From the NCBI GenBank assembly GCA_020747065.1, contig JAGMVK010000001.1, forward strand, positions 124,001 through 188,000: 64,000 bases of DNA, in the 5' to 3' direction. The notes below the pieces were generated by a model. That model ran no database searches. It was not told the origin of the DNA and saw only the letters and a program-made list of their open reading frames with translations. The DNA comes from Cadophora sp. MPI-SDFR-AT-0126. Taxonomy: Eukaryota > Ascomycota > Leotiomycetes > Helotiales > Ploettnerulaceae. Position numbers and translations under genes: made by a program. The stretch's first letter is position 1. Each line of letters opens with the position of its first letter. Positions 10,353 through 22,243 of the stretch are shown piece by piece.

Positions 10353-12579
10353 TTTGCAGCTCCTTTTCCCTCTGGCTACCGATGAATATACATTGGATAG
10401 CAATCGATTTCGTTTTTAAGCACCAAAATTCGAAATAAAGAGCGGAAGAAAGGAGACAGGAAAGTGAGAATAAGATGGGAATAATTTAGGGTAATAGTCG
10501 TCGCACTACGGACCGGCCCCCAAAGTTCGTGGACAATCCTTCGTTCAGTTGTCAACCTATTTTGGGGCTGAAACTCTGGGCGGGAAGGGCTAATTGGCGC
10601 AATTTCTGTCCCGTCGTGGCTGGACCCGACGCCTCTTTTTCGTGCCTTGATTTTACAACAATCTGAGAACCAATCAACGCTTTGTTCTTCAGTATTCCCC
10701 TCACTAGGCTGTTTGGAGCGCGTTTGTGTGATACTCATCTTATGCAGGATTCTAGAAATGGCCAAGCTCGCTTCGAGTACTGTAACCGAGATAGGGGAGT
10801 GGTTTGATGCCAAGTACGTACGTGATTCTCCTACTCGCAATGATTTTTCTCCAAAGTGATATGCGATCATTGATCAAGTCCCAGGATGATTGGTAACGCG
10901 GAATAGATATTCCACTTAAAAGATCAAATCGCAGTGGTACTATTCAGGCAATCGATGGCGTTTCCGTCAGCCAATATCACATTCTCACCCTTCAAATTGA
11001 CCACCTCCGACGCGTTACCTGCTCAGGAAAAAAGTGTAAAACTTCACAAAAGGCGGACACGATCTAAAAATGAGATTTCGATGTGGTAGATAGCCATTAA
11101 TTGTGATGGAATACTTCATTCAAGGAGATGCCAATCTCGTCTAGCGTCGCAGCGCACTCGGGATTGTGAGTAAAAAGTTGTTAGCTTGATGATTCAATGG
11201 ATTCAATTGAAGATGACTGAACTCTTCTGAAGGTCCCTTACCAGCTGGAGATCGATTCTGAGGTCCTGTATGATCTATCCAACCCTTTGTCATTGTGGCT
11301 CGATCAAGATCGAGTGTCAATGGGGTCGTCGAGATCGAATTTGACTTCCGTCGAAGCTATCAGAATTTCATACTCTCACCAAAGCCCATCTACGCTGTAT
11401 GCGACATCAAATAATGCGTGTTACTCCTTATGTGGTATTTTTACTGCCCTGGTTTGAGAGTGGTCTCATATGATTGTTCTGATGGATTGTGGGCATATAG
11501 ACATGTAGACTGCATATCATCTGGAAATTCGCGAAGTCGAAATTGTCAAAAGAACACATATTCTTCAATCAAAGTTTAGAAGACTGTACATGACGCGCAA
11601 TAAATTACTGCTATCGACTTCGTCGCGGCCCTTAGTAAAACAATTTATGAGGGCCAACAGGTGCATTGACTGCGATCCGCCAGCCAGGCCTACTCACATC
11701 CCTCGCTATGTAGGGCGATTTGTTTATACTTCGAACCAAATCCTAGTCCTAATCAGTCTAAATAGACAAGCTAACTATGGCTTAGTCTCGACCTGAGCAA
11801 GAAATTTACATGTTATTCGCGACGTGTTTTGCGCAGGAGGAAAATCGTCTCGCTCACACCGCCTAGCCAAGTTCATACATATTTTTAACCTCGCTACCAG
11901 TATTATGTAGTCAAATAAGGTAATCTCAAGCATGAACAGCAGAAGGCAGCCCTCTATGGTAGAGTGGCCTGGGCAAACTGTGTCCATGGTGGAGGAGATC
12001 GTAAGGATCATAGCGTGGATCGAAGGCGATGGAGTAAAATCAACAATTCGATAAAAGTAACCCCTCTAGATCGACAGGGTTGTTCTTTCTCCTTCGGGAT
12101 TTTCTTTTGCTTTTTTAAACATCTTCTGTCAAATCCACTAAAACAAAAAGTTTTTTTTTGTGCGGATGTGTGATATGAGCTATTAAGAAATTTTTGGCCT
12201 TTCTAAACGCGGTCGCGTAGATTGTTTACACGAATGTTTTTCGTGATGTGGTTAAGCGAGCCGGCCGACTAGAAAGCAGAAATTTGTATTGCCGATGGAG
12301 GATCTAGCATTGCAGTCCCTTCAATTTGCGTTGGCTTTTTGTATGATTCTTGGAGAGCATGGGATTGAATACTGACCCAAAATTCACAGTATAACCGTTT
12401 CAGCAAAGTTTCCTACATCGAAGCTCCCTGGCAAATAAAAAATGGATTTGAAGTAGAAGGAGCGACACGATCCAATGTTAGCTTATTTGATTCAGGGTTG
12501 GGGCTGTCTTTCGAAGAGTGTCTCCAATGGCAAAAGCGTTTTTTCTTAAAAGTAACCATTGATTCCACTTTATTGACAT
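10353..12579. other. Long intergenic stretch
   Basis: 2.2 kb with no supported gene. A 164-codon minus frame at 10376-10870 overlaps the 5' region of the membrane-protein gene and has no domain. From 10,900 to 12,560 both strands are interrupted by stops, and composition is slightly A+T-rich without the TpA excess of the RIP block. Confidence 0.5.
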
Positions 12580-13464
12580 TCAAAGCCATAGGTTGCCTCT
12601 AGATTCTCGTTTCACTCTCTGCTGGTACGTGATCGTTATATACATGACTTCTGTGTCAAAGTCCCTTGAGCTCTGAGCGACACATGCCATGTAAAATACA
12701 TTTTTTCCATACAGAACTTCCGTGCCCAATTTGTTAATATGCTTGTTGGCAAGAAGCAGATTGGGCGACAATCCATATTTTGCATCGCGTCCATATCTCT
12801 CGTTAATGCTGACGGACTCGTGAGTACCCAGAACTGGATTGACTAAAGTGAACTGGAGGATCATGTTGAGAAGCTCAAGGGGGATTGCCGTCAAGCAAGC
12901 CTGTGGGTTTTTGGAAGGCACTGGCACAATCTCCACATTGACAGCGTCTTCTTTCGAGTTTCGCAACGGGAATGTCGCAAATTTTTGAATTTGGTCAATC
13001 ACGTCGCTGATCTTAATATTGCCGGTGATAGTAAAACTGTTTCGTCCATCAGAGAGTGTGAAAGTTGGATTGGTGGGTCGACCAACTAGATCTGAAGCTG
13101 CGGCACTGGATTTGACAACGTTGGCGACCTTGGAAGAAGACTGTTCAGTACGCGCGAAATCCGTAAATGTATTGCCTGAGGATGATGACCGATCGCCCAT
13201 AGGAGAAATTTGAGGAGCGTTGTGATTGCACGTTTCTGAATTGAGAGCAATATTGCTGACAGACATCACCTGAGTGTCAGCTGCTTCTGGTGCGTCCGGA
13301 CTTGAGGCAGGCATAATATGAGTAGAAGCTGTTGAAAAGCTCTCTGAACCAGTGTTGGGGATTGTAGAGACCTCGGCGAAGAATGAGCCGGCCAGGTGGG
13401 GAGATTGAAGGCTAGACGCAGTCTCTCTCAAATCTCTAGATGCGGAAGTTATGGCTGAGAACAC
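12580..13464 (-). CDS. F-box/2EXR-like protein, probably truncated; 5' end uncertain
   Basis: Open frame to TGA at 12582-12580. A Ser/Thr-rich N-terminal half is followed by the recognition region: 'LTAIPLELLNMILQFTLVNP', then 'NLLLANKHINKLGTEVLYGK' and 'NVFYMAC'. This is the fungal 'LPxEIRNxIYxxLL ... LLxxCKxIxxExxxxLYGxNxF' pattern, shared with the neighbours at 15054-17473 and 18053-18712. Relatives normally continue well beyond this point with a Trp-Lys-Val strand and 'FLEFCRA'; here the frame ends about 35 residues after 'YGKNVF', so it looks C-terminally truncated. The frame begins after a good acceptor (branch CTGATAAC, ATTAACAG at 13466). The preceding exon could be the open frame at 13848-13477, spliced at GTAAGG, but that frame has no ATG. 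The first in-frame ATG here is 13314-13312. Confidence 0.55.
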   Translation of the reverse strand: MFSAITSASRDLRETASSLQSPHLAGSFFAEVSTIPNTGSESFSTASTHIMPASSPDAPEAADTQVMSVSNIALNSETCNHNAPQISPMGDRSSSSGNTFTDFARTEQSSSKVANVVKSSAAASDLVGRPTNPTFTLSDGRNSFTITGNIKISDVIDQIQKFATFPLRNSKEDAVNVEIVPVPSKNPQACLTAIPLELLNMILQFTLVNPVLGTHESVSINERYGRDAKYGLSPNLLLANKHINKLGTEVLYGKNVFYMACVAQSSRDFDTEVMYITITYQQRVKRESRGNLWL

Positions 13465-15053
13465 TGTTAATTGTTATCAGGATTGGTAACGTAAATGAGT
13501 GGCTTTTTGGTGTACCTTACGCGGACCACGGATAATTCGAGCGTCCTTCAGCTCGGCGCGGCACGTTTGCGACTGGCAAGTCGATAATGAGAGAAAGAGA
13601 TGTGCAATTGCCTCGCAAGTATCTTGGTAGCAGTCGTCTACCTTTCGTGATTTCGCAGAGCTCGATACGTCAGGGGATGCGAAGGCAGTGCAATGAGGAA
13701 ATACAGCCCTGCCTTGCTGGGCAAATATCAAGGTAGGAACGTCTTGGAAGATACGAGATGGTGGAAAAACTAGAAGCACTCCAATCGTGGTGTCGAAGTG
13801 GTGGTTGGAGAACAGCTCTGGCGGTAGGGACGTAGTATATGTACACAAAGTAACCTCAGCGGCATGGTAAAATCATTCGACTAAGCCTGTTCTGGCAAAC
13901 TTTTGGCCTGAATGCCGACCAAGTGATGATTCAAATGAATGCGATGAGCAGCGCAGTATGCGGAGTGATACTAAAATCTATCAATGGCCAAGGAGTTTTA
14001 GCGTCAGATTTTTGTCGCACATCAACTTACTGGTCAGAATTCGGGGTATTCCTTCCAAGGGTGAATACTGAAAATATGCAGCACCGCAGAAATAGCCCAC
14101 AGGACTGAAAAAAGTCCTATGTTTACTGCTAGATTCATTTCAATTTGAGATATCTCTTTCACCTGCGCTACAAGTCCTGCGAACACGATATTCATCTGTA
14201 TAAATGATGAGTGGTAGCTGGTAAACAATTCAATAATTTTCAAGACCTTAGTGAATGAAGTAATAAACCGAGAATTTTATCTCTGATAAATTAGTCAAGG
14301 CGGTCTAATGGCAGTTGGGAGAAGCGATAGACTGGTCCGCGGAGAGAAGAAAGATTAACGGGTAAAGCGAGCCTTCACGATGCCACGAAAAATGCAGACT
14401 TCTGCGCAATTCTCTGTTCAATCAAATGTTTACAAGAATGTCAAGGACTCCACATTCCTAAAGCATTAGTATCAAAAGAGTCGCAAGTACTGTGGTACCA
14501 GTGTTCCCATTTCGGAATTAATATTCATTGCTATTAGTGAAGCAAATCCAGGTAGCAGCTGGGCCTAAGCCACAAGCTTTCGTCCTCCAATCTAGCAATC
14601 TAGTAACCTAGGTTTCAATGTTCTCTCATCTCGCCGATATCCAAGACCCACTGTGACAAAGTTACCAAGATCTGTAAATAAGACAATATCCAGTGTGCTG
14701 CTGAAGTGGACAGAAAATCCATCAAATTACAGGCTGTCTCAATCTGTGATCCAATTCATGATCAAAAGGAAAGGAGGAAGAAGTTCTTGTCATGTGCTGC
14801 CAAAGCTTAAAGTAGGCTCCCAAACAACATTCGAGATATACAAGAAGAAAAAGAGCATGAAGTCATGCACCACATTCCCCATTTTCGTGTATGTCACCAA
14901 GAATCCTGCACCAGCATCCACTTTACCAAATATGAAAGTAGAACGATTACGCAAGGTGAAACAGAAGATTCGCATCGGTAATTCCATGTATTTTCGGGCA
15001 AAAAAAAAAAAAATTCCGCTCTGCACCTGTTCTCAATCGTCAATAAGTGACGT
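13465..15053. other. Intergenic, with a possible upstream exon of the 12580 gene
   Basis: The minus-strand frame 13848-13477 (with a Ser/Lys patch 'VSSSAKSRKVDDCYQD') joins in frame to the 12580-13464 gene through a GTAAGG..ACAG intron, but lacks an ATG, so a further upstream exon would be needed. 13,900-15,050 contains only short open frames on both strands, plus a 13 bp A run at 15,001-15,013. Confidence 0.4.
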
Positions 15054-17473
15054 CTAAATGACCCACTCCGGCGTTTCCGGCTCGCTGTTGTTGGCATGGG
15101 TTGAATTTTGTGTCTCGAAAAGAGCACCAAATGACCAATGACCCTTGGATTGCTGGATGTAGCTTCTAGAGTCGAGTATTTGAATATCAGCGGGCTCCTC
15201 TGATTGCAAGGGGACAGCCTTAAAGCCATCACCCCCATCTTGGGGATGTCCAGATATCTCTTGCAGGAGTCGAACTTCGGTACTTCTATTCATATGCTCC
15301 CCGCTGAATTCATCAGCATGGGTTTGTTCAGCATGATAACCTGCTTGTTCAACGTCTTCGTGGTCGGAGTGTGTAACATCATCATCCTGGGCATTTTCCA
15401 CCAGTCCATTCTGATCTGATTCTCCAGCTTCGCTTTCCGTGTCGTCATCTTCATTTGAATCTCTGTCGTGACTGTCATTTTTTTGCCTAAGTGAATCATT
15501 CTGAAAATCAAAAGCCGTACCGTCATCAGATTCGTTGTCTTGGCTATCCTGAGTACTCCAGTTTGAGTGACCTGCGTCGCTTAGCTCATAATCATCGAAA
15601 GACACGGGAGTCATGTTAGGCTCGTTACACTCCCAATCAATACTCTCGCTAGACCGCTCGATCTGAGGGTCGATGGTGCACTGCCTGTCGTCAAAAGTGG
15701 GTGCATCCCACATGAACAGCTCCCGTCTCGCACGGAGCATCTCGAGAAATAGATTGTCCAACCGGTCAACAGCAGCCTTAAAGATTAACAAAGCCTGTGT
15801 AATTCCTATTCCCGAGCGTAAAGTTCAAGTCTTCCATGAGAATCTGACCGACACCGGTTGTGGCGTAGACTCTTTCGAACTGCGATCGGAATTGGCGAAA
15901 TTTAACTTTGACATCGAAGGGCATGTCGCGCTTGAATGCAGTGTCATACTCCTCCAACAACATCATTGTCGACGCGCAGATCGTAGCACACTCTTCATCC
16001 GAGCTCCAGGTAGCTTGCCAACAATCAAAGATGCCTCCACTGCACTTCTCTTCCTTCACGAAGCTGACAATGGCAGAAGCAGCAGCAGAGACACGCTGAA
16101 ATTGGAACTCCGGGTATTCGATGACCGCGGCACGTTCAACTTTGAATTGCTGGCCATCTCCATTATCGGCATAGGTCCTAGCGAGCATCAATGCCGCTTC
16201 GACCGGATGATTGCAGCCAGACTCCTTGAAAGGGTTCAAATGTTCAGTCAAGAAGTCCCACTCAATGGAGCCTTCGGAGAAGTCAATTGAGACAAGTTGG
16301 TTGGGGTACTCTTCGAGAGCCATCTCTTGCTTGAATTGAGGAAGTTGCTCGAACGACTGTGCGTACCGCAGTGGGCTTCCATACATCTCAAATACCTTCT
16401 CTACAGGATCATCACTCTGAGCCGAGAGTGTAAGTGTAAGTTCAAGGACCGCATAATCTTCCATATTGGAAGGGAACTCGATGGCGTCCTCATCTTGGTC
16501 TTATGACATTCGGAATTTCGAACAGGGTTGTGTCTCTAATCTGGAAGTTTTCGATGCGTCGCAACAGTCCCAAAGGCTTCAATGCTACTTCCATGTTCTG
16601 GTACTCAAAAACACCGTCCTCGATGCCTTTTGGAATGATGGCAATGTCGACATCGGAGGGGTTACCACGGCTGATTGCTCGGCAAACTTCCAAAAAAGAA
16701 CAGGACGGCTGATGGTCATAATCGTGCCAGGTCTGAGCGCTCAGAATCACCTTCCATTTCTTCATGAAGCAGACCGATGACAGCTGGCTCAGGAGAGGGG
16801 AAGAAATAGAAGCATAGCTTGAATTTCTTGGGAAGGGGGACACGATGGAATTCTCCTGCATTGACCAAGTAGGTCCTGGTACCGGCAGACAGACCACGCA
16901 GAAGGGGTTTCGACCGTACAAGATTGGGATAGTCTCTTTCTGGATCTGCTTGCACACGCCTAGGACGGCCGGATGTAAATCGTAGGCTTGCTGAACGCCA
17001 TAGCGGTCATGCTTGCGGGAGGAAGCGACTTCGCCGAGAATCAGATTGATCAAAAGCATTTCATAGATCATGATACGGACTTCTGCTGGTACTCCCATCA
17101 GCGAAGCATTCGGAATTTGTGAGAGCGTCACTGGAGACTCTATGTTCGCATCCAGTAGTGCGGCCAGTCGATGAAGCTCAGTAATTGTGGCCTGTCTAGA
17201 TATGACTGGTTTTTGTTGGTCAGTACTCACGGGAACCACTCCGGATTCATCGATGGCATCTTGATCTGGGACTTGATGACCAGAGTCGTTGCGCTCAGAA
17301 ACCTCTTCTGGCGAGCTATCTATGACAGACGAGAGCTCATTAACCGCATTTATGCCAGATGCTTGAAATACAGCATCCTCCATAAAGTGTTCGGCGCTGC
17401 CAAGACGTTGGTCAGCTCTGGAGCTGTTATTATTCGAGACGGGGCTCATCGAAGCTGTTCCGGACGACTCCAT
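15054..17473 (-). pseudogene. F-box/2EXR-like gene interrupted by two single-base frameshifts
   Basis: Three consecutive minus-strand frames make one protein. Part A (17473-about 16,494) starts at ATG 17473 and carries the core 'SLMGVPAEVRIMIYEMLLIN', then 'GVCKQIQKETIPILYGRNPF' and 'FMKKWKVILSAQTWHD', 'SFLEVCRAISRG', 'IIPKGIEDG', 'LKPLGLLRRIENFQIRD'. It stops at TGA just after 'IPNVIRPR'. Part B (about 16,505-15,815) resumes one base out of phase with 'DEDAIEFPSNMEDYAVLELT'. It stops after 'NFTLGNRNY', where part C continues one base out of phase with 'GIGITQALLIFKAAVDRLDN' and an acidic Asp/Glu/Ser tail ending at 15,054. No GT..AG pair removes either break. Both look like one extra base, so the gene is either an allele-specific pseudogene or the assembly has two indel errors. 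Relatives are large fungal proteins of unknown target. Confidence 0.65.
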
Positions 17474-18052
17474 GATAAGGACGTGGATTGAGATTATACT
17501 ATTTCGAGTCAGCCACGATCGGTAGATCAATCATTGACTTCACGTATGACTGAAGTGTAACTGAAGTGATGCGTGCGATGTGAGACGTACTGTTTGAGGG
17601 GATCTGGTGCTTTAGAGAATAGTATGTAGCGTAAGACGTCGAAGTTTTTCAAAAGTATGTCGAGGAATTTAACGGCAGGAGGAAGTCGAGACTGGTGTGC
17701 TTAAGTAGCCTAAGAATCTATGAATGCCAAAATTCATACCCGATTGGGATCTGAAGTCGGCTCGTATCTGTATGATTCACAGTTTTTGCGTCTCGGAGAC
17801 CCAATTGGGAACAACGGCGAAACGCGTCGTCCCCAATCGAGAGTTAAGCGATGCGATATATATAGTCATATCTGCAATTTCACTCGCTGGACAGCAGGAA
17901 AGTCGTGCTTTATGATCAAGGAACTCCATCGCAATGTCGTACCGACGCAGCGGTTAGCTGAATTAGCCATAATGACAATCAATCTCATTCACATGATTTA
18001 GGGCAATCGGTGTAGTGTACAGAGTGTTTGCTACGAAGCATACCAGGTGGTT
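17474..18052. other. Intergenic
   Basis: Lies between the 5' end of the frameshifted gene and the 3' end of the next F-box-like gene. It contains three short related words, CCCGATTGGG, CCCAATTGGG and CCCCAATCG, near 17,740, 17,800 and 17,831. No gene is supported. Confidence 0.45.
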
Positions 18053-18712
18053 TCATCGTCCGCCATGCTACAAACAGAAATTAGCCACATGAATCAATCA
18101 CATCCGCATTTCACTGACGATCCAAATATCATAAGGCCTCACCTGAGCTCCCACGTTCTCCTTATCAAACAGCTCAACTTTCACGCCTTCCGGAGTCTTC
18201 ATCGTATCCTGCAACCACTCAACATATTCCGGAAAAGCCGTCACACTTCCATATACTCTTGCTCGCCTCACCCCTCTTATGCCTTCAAATAACTTCAACA
18301 CATTGTAATCAGAGCTTCCAAATTGCGCCTGAAACACCTCAATGGACAGCTCCTCTACACCCGCGAATGATTTTGCAGCTTGCTCTGCAGAGAAGTTTGG
18401 ATCGCAGTCTAGGCGCACACGAATATGGAATCGTTGGATCAAGGATATCAGGCTTCGGCAATGGATGGTATTGTAGTACAATCGAAGACGCGGCATTCCT
18501 CCAAGCAGGTTGGGATGCGCAAGAAAGGTGTTGCAGCCATAGAGAATCTGCCTGGCTTCCACATGAACCTGGCGGCATGTGGAGAGGATCTGTGGATACA
18601 GTGGGGGATCACCAAGAAGACGAGGGGTCGAAAGAGCAGGAAGTATGAGTAGATGGTTGTAAATCTTATTGCGGATTTCTCCTGGGAGATCTGTGAAGGA
18701 TATCATTGCCAT
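18053..18712 (-). CDS. F-box/2EXR-like protein, short form, two exons
   Basis: Exon 1 18712-18143 and a tiny exon 2 18067-18053 coding HGGR-stop, joined across a 75 bp intron (GTGAGG..TTTGTAG). 194 aa; start ATG 18712-18710 (MAMISFTDLPG). Without splicing the frame runs on to 18,098. The protein opens with 'FTDLPGEIRNKIYNHLLILP', then 'ILSTCRQVHVEARQILYGCN' and 'TFLAHPNLL', then 'RLRLYYNTI', 'HIRVRLDCDPNFSAEQA', 'FQAQFGSSDY', 'FEGIRGVRRARVYGSVT'. This is a widely conserved short Pezizomycotina family in which these blocks recur almost unchanged. A degenerate F-box-like N-terminus suggests a role in protein interaction, possibly ubiquitin-linked (inference). It is transcribed divergently from the cystinosin gene over 291 bp. 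Confidence 0.82.
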
Positions 18713-19003
18713 GATGCCTCATAGAGTATGTTAAGGAAGCTAAAAAGATACACGAATATTCTGCGATGGAGGGGAGGTTGCAAGCCGGACAAGTGGAATG
18801 GTTGAGGTTGATTAGATCGCCAAGGCAAGTAATGCCACCTGCAGGGATCATGATAGCAAACCGATAACCTTAAATATTGCGCTTTGTCATCAAAGTCTCG
18901 CGTGCTTGCTGCCCGTGATCTCGAATTAGACTTCATGTCAAGGTCCCATTCTTGACTTCTCAATATCCAGGCCTCAGATGAATCGATAACAAAGCTGCCA
19001 AAC
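18713..19003. promoter_or_regulatory. Bidirectional promoter interval, 291 bp
   Basis: Separates the ATG of the F-box-like gene (minus) from the ATG of the cystinosin gene (plus). Both genes must take their core promoters from this stretch. I see no clear TATA box; 'TTTAAGG'-type words occur near 18,870. Confidence 0.5.
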
Positions 19004-19909
19004 ATGGCAGTCTCTTTTCTTGCCCTACTGTCTTGGTCTTTCGGGTGGATCTACACCACCTGTTGGTCCCTGTCCTTCTACCCACAGCCGATCCTCAACT
19101 TTCGCAGGACCTCGACTAGTGGTTGTACCATCGATTTCCCGACCGTCAACATCTTAGGCTTCGTGGCATACTTCATCTCGAATGCTGCATTTCTATACTC
19201 GCCGCAGATAAGGAAGGAGTACGCCATAAGGCATCATGGACTTGAGCCGACGGTCAAATTCAACGATCTGGCTTTTGCGGCACATGCCGTAGTCTTGAGC
19301 GCGCTGCTCCTGACACAATTCATTCCTTCGCTGTGGGGATTCAAGAAGAGGTCGAGAAGAGACCCTGGGGCAAGACCGAGCAGACCTATCATGGGTGTGT
19401 TCTTTGGCAGCATCGTGGGAGTTGCGGTTGTAGCTGTGATAGTCGCAGCTAGACACGATGAGGATGTAAAGACTGGTTGGGCTTGGATTGACGTGGTAAG
19501 TTACACCGCATCTTGGACATGTACCATGGCGGTATCTGAACTAATCTTCATGTAGATCTACGCGGTATCCTACGTTAAACTCTTCATCACTCTTGTTAAA
19601 TATACTCCTCAGGTCATCACGAACTACAACAATAAATCAACGGTTGGGTGGTCGATTGAAGGCATTCTCTTCGATTTCGTGGGTGGCATCCTATCGGTTC
19701 TACAACTGGGTATCGACAGCTATTTACAAGGAGACTGGGCTGGAATAACCGGAAATCCAGTGAAGCTGGCTCTTGGCAACATTAGTGTGTTCTTCGATGT
19801 CATTTTCATCATTCAACACTACTTTATATACACAAAGCATGGAAAGACTCTAGAGGAGGATGGAGAAGTGGATCCTTTGCTGGGCGAGAGGGACGGCAGG
19901 ATCGAATAG
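19004..19909 (+). CDS. Cystinosin/ERS1-family PQ-loop lysosomal (vacuolar) transporter
   Basis: Exons 19004-19495 and 19556-19909; a 60 bp intron GTAAGT..ATGTAG between codons. 281 aa, the usual length for the family. Seven hydrophobic segments are visible. The two diagnostic PQ loops are present: 'WSLSFYPQPILNF' with Pro27-Gln28 in the first repeat, and 'VKYTPQVITNYNNKSTVGWS' with Pro182-Gln183 in the second, followed by 'IEGILFDFVGG'. Cystinosins export cystine from lysosomes/vacuoles in symport with protons; the yeast relative is Ers1. The C-terminus 'YFIYTKHGKTLEE' followed by acidic residues and LLGER resembles vacuolar sorting tails. The start is the first ATG after the short intergenic region. 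No oddities. Confidence 0.93.
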
Positions 19910-21619
19910 ACAATTGCATGGATGGCGCACTTTCGATACCAAGCCTATGTATGATACAGGGACTGTAAGATTGGTCTGGAGGATGGTTCTCTGAGCACGG
20001 TAGAGGTTTTTTTTTCTGCGCATTGGACGTTATGGTATAGATGATGCAGGATAGATACCCAACATGTACCGATACATTCAACTTTGAAGGTTTCCAAAAT
20101 CCATGCAAATGTTTACATCGATCATTGAGAAGCCTACACAAGGCGCATGTCATAGTAATTTGTCACTGCTTTTGGTCTCATGATCATGTTGTCTCAAAAG
20201 TAATCAGCTGACTGCAACCGCTCTTTAAGAATTGGGTGCTGCGAGACAACGTAAACAACATCTTGACCAAATGGAAAGATCCCCTCAAACCTGTTCCAGA
20301 GTTGATACGCGGACTGAATAAAGTTCAATCAGGTGGTGGGAATTTTTGGAGCCTCGGAGTTTATTTGACTTCTCGAAGCTCAAGATAGCCGCGGGAATCG
20401 AGCAATAGTCCAGACATCCTTTCTGCTCAGCTCTGCCTGGCTGTTTGGTTTTACTCAAAACTAATTTCTATGAAGTTAGACCTTCTGGAAATTTGACTTG
20501 ATGGCATTTCATCATCTTTTGATGTCTCCACAAAGTGTGCCCATCGATGCCGCCTGATAATATGATAGCAGGTAAGGGCCGATAGGCAGATATAGGACAA
20601 TTTGAACTCCAAGTCTATTTTGAAGCTCAAAACTTCCTGTCCCTTGGATGGCTCGTGCAACCTACAGCGGTCAGTATAGAGCCAAATCACAAGAATACCC
20701 ACCCAGCATTTGAAACATAGATATAGCGCGAATGGCTATAATCATGGCTATCCATCAGTACTTGGAGAAAGGTCTGATTCCTGTGAGAAAACAATGAGAA
20801 CAAAAAGGGTCGTAGAGAGAGAAATCTCTTTGAAATCCCCACGCAATGAAAACCCCGCTTTCTTTTTGTGGCCTCGAAAGCGGTGAAATCTCGGAATATT
20901 GACCGGCTAATTCTATTCTTACTCTTGAAAACGGCGTTCTCGCTACAGTCAGAAGAGTAAACATTCTACATTTGATTCCGAGATTCTCGCAATGGGAAAT
21001 ATGACTTTACACCGGGGAAATGATTAAAAGCTTCAGATGACCTCTAGGTTTGTTGACATATTGGAGCGGGGAACCTTAAGCGAGTTCCACTTTGGCTGCA
21101 CCTCCAGAGAGCGCAACATTTGAGCATCAGGTCTCGATTTCAGCCGCCAGATAACATTCTGTGGATTCGCGAAAAGTCAATGTATTACGTGTATTTCCTG
21201 CCAGCAGGACTAGACATCTAAACACAGAGAAAGTCCAAGGAGTTTCGAGGGGAGATCGAGTAGGCGTAAATGGACTTGAAGCAGGCTATGTCTGATCTTA
21301 GGGAGAAGGACATAGTGATTGAGTCTTTGAGTAGGAAAGTTCGGATTGTCAATGGGAAATGTCAGGTGGAGTGTCAGACTGGAGAGGTACAATGATCGTA
21401 AAACAGAGACATGGCAGCTGTGGATTGGGGAATGACTTATTAAGGATTGGAATATAAAGCAACGTTTGTTTTTTTATTCGCTCCGTCAATGTGCCATTCG
21501 GTGTTGTAGAAAGCACTTCTCAACGGCAATAAAGCCCTTCCGTACCCTCCATGTCCATTGCTACCGTCCACCAGAAACACATGATCCAGTCTTCGGACTC
21601 TTCAAATCATGAAGATGGC
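19910..21619. other. Intergenic
   Basis: 1.7 kb with no supported gene. Short open frames (20451-20702, 20755-20964, 21210-21392) lack domains. T-rich run at about 20,008-20,016. Confidence 0.5.
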
Positions 21620-22243
21620 CTACTTAGAGAGCTTGGAAACCTCAGCTTCCCGCAGATCATTGAGTTTCACAAGGGCATTCTTCACACAATAGTGATATCT
21701 TCCTCTTAATCGCGCCTTGATCTCCTCTGCATTTTCTTCATTCTCGAAGGTTGCCCATTCCTCCAAGATCTTGTCTGATGCTTTATCATATATATCATCT
21801 TGTTCGGGTCCACTCTCCTCCAGGCCATGGAAGATTGATTGAATGGGCCTGACCAGGACTTGCCAGGCAGCTGCTTCGTTCTCATTGGTATCTGTAGCGG
21901 CATTGACGGAGCTCAAAGACCAGGCTTGGATTTTGATTTGGGTGCCTGTGGCAATATTAGTTCTGACATGGCTATCTTCTAAATATGCTCATATACCTTG
22001 CCACGAAATGAAGCTCCCAACTTCCGCGCCTGGACTATCTGCTTTGGACTCATTGACTGTTCTGTTGAGATATGTAGATACTTCCTTGATTAACTGGACG
22101 CATTTTGGACAGTTCAAGCTGGGATAGCGAATATAAAGATTAAGTGGAGCTTGGGCGCATTGTTGACCGTGGTCTCGATTGCGACAGGTTTCATGAAATT
22201 CAAGGCAGCCATGCTCGCCGGCTATGATCTCAAGGTTGCACAT
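21620..22243 (-). CDS. Small Cys/His-containing protein, two coding exons plus 5'UTR intron
   Basis: Exons 22243-21997 and 21945-21620, 51 bp intron (GTATAT..CACAG). 190 aa. Start ATG 22243-22241 lies five bases after an acceptor (TTCTACTAG|CCAAG-ATG) whose GTAAGT donor is near 22,310, so the gene appears to have an intron in its 5' leader. The N-terminal 60 residues carry a Cys/His pattern: MCNLEIIAGEHGCLEFHETC, then CRNRDHGQQC, then YPSLNCPKCVQL. A Glu/Lys-rich helical half follows, ending 'LNDLREAEVSKLSK'. Short fungal proteins starting MC with spaced Cys/His and a final CxxC are common and uncharacterised; a zinc-binding fold is plausible (inference). Its downstream-coordinate neighbour at 22718-23224 has the same style, orientation and leader-intron layout. 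Confidence 0.7.

Noticed and set aside
10376..10870. 164-codon minus-strand open frame
   Set aside because: Lies in the upstream region of the membrane-protein gene; no domain, no splice partner, and a competing plus frame.
14653..15057. 134-codon plus-strand Lys-rich open frame
   Set aside because: Runs into an A13 tract, ends at the 3' end of the convergent gene, and has no recognisable motif.
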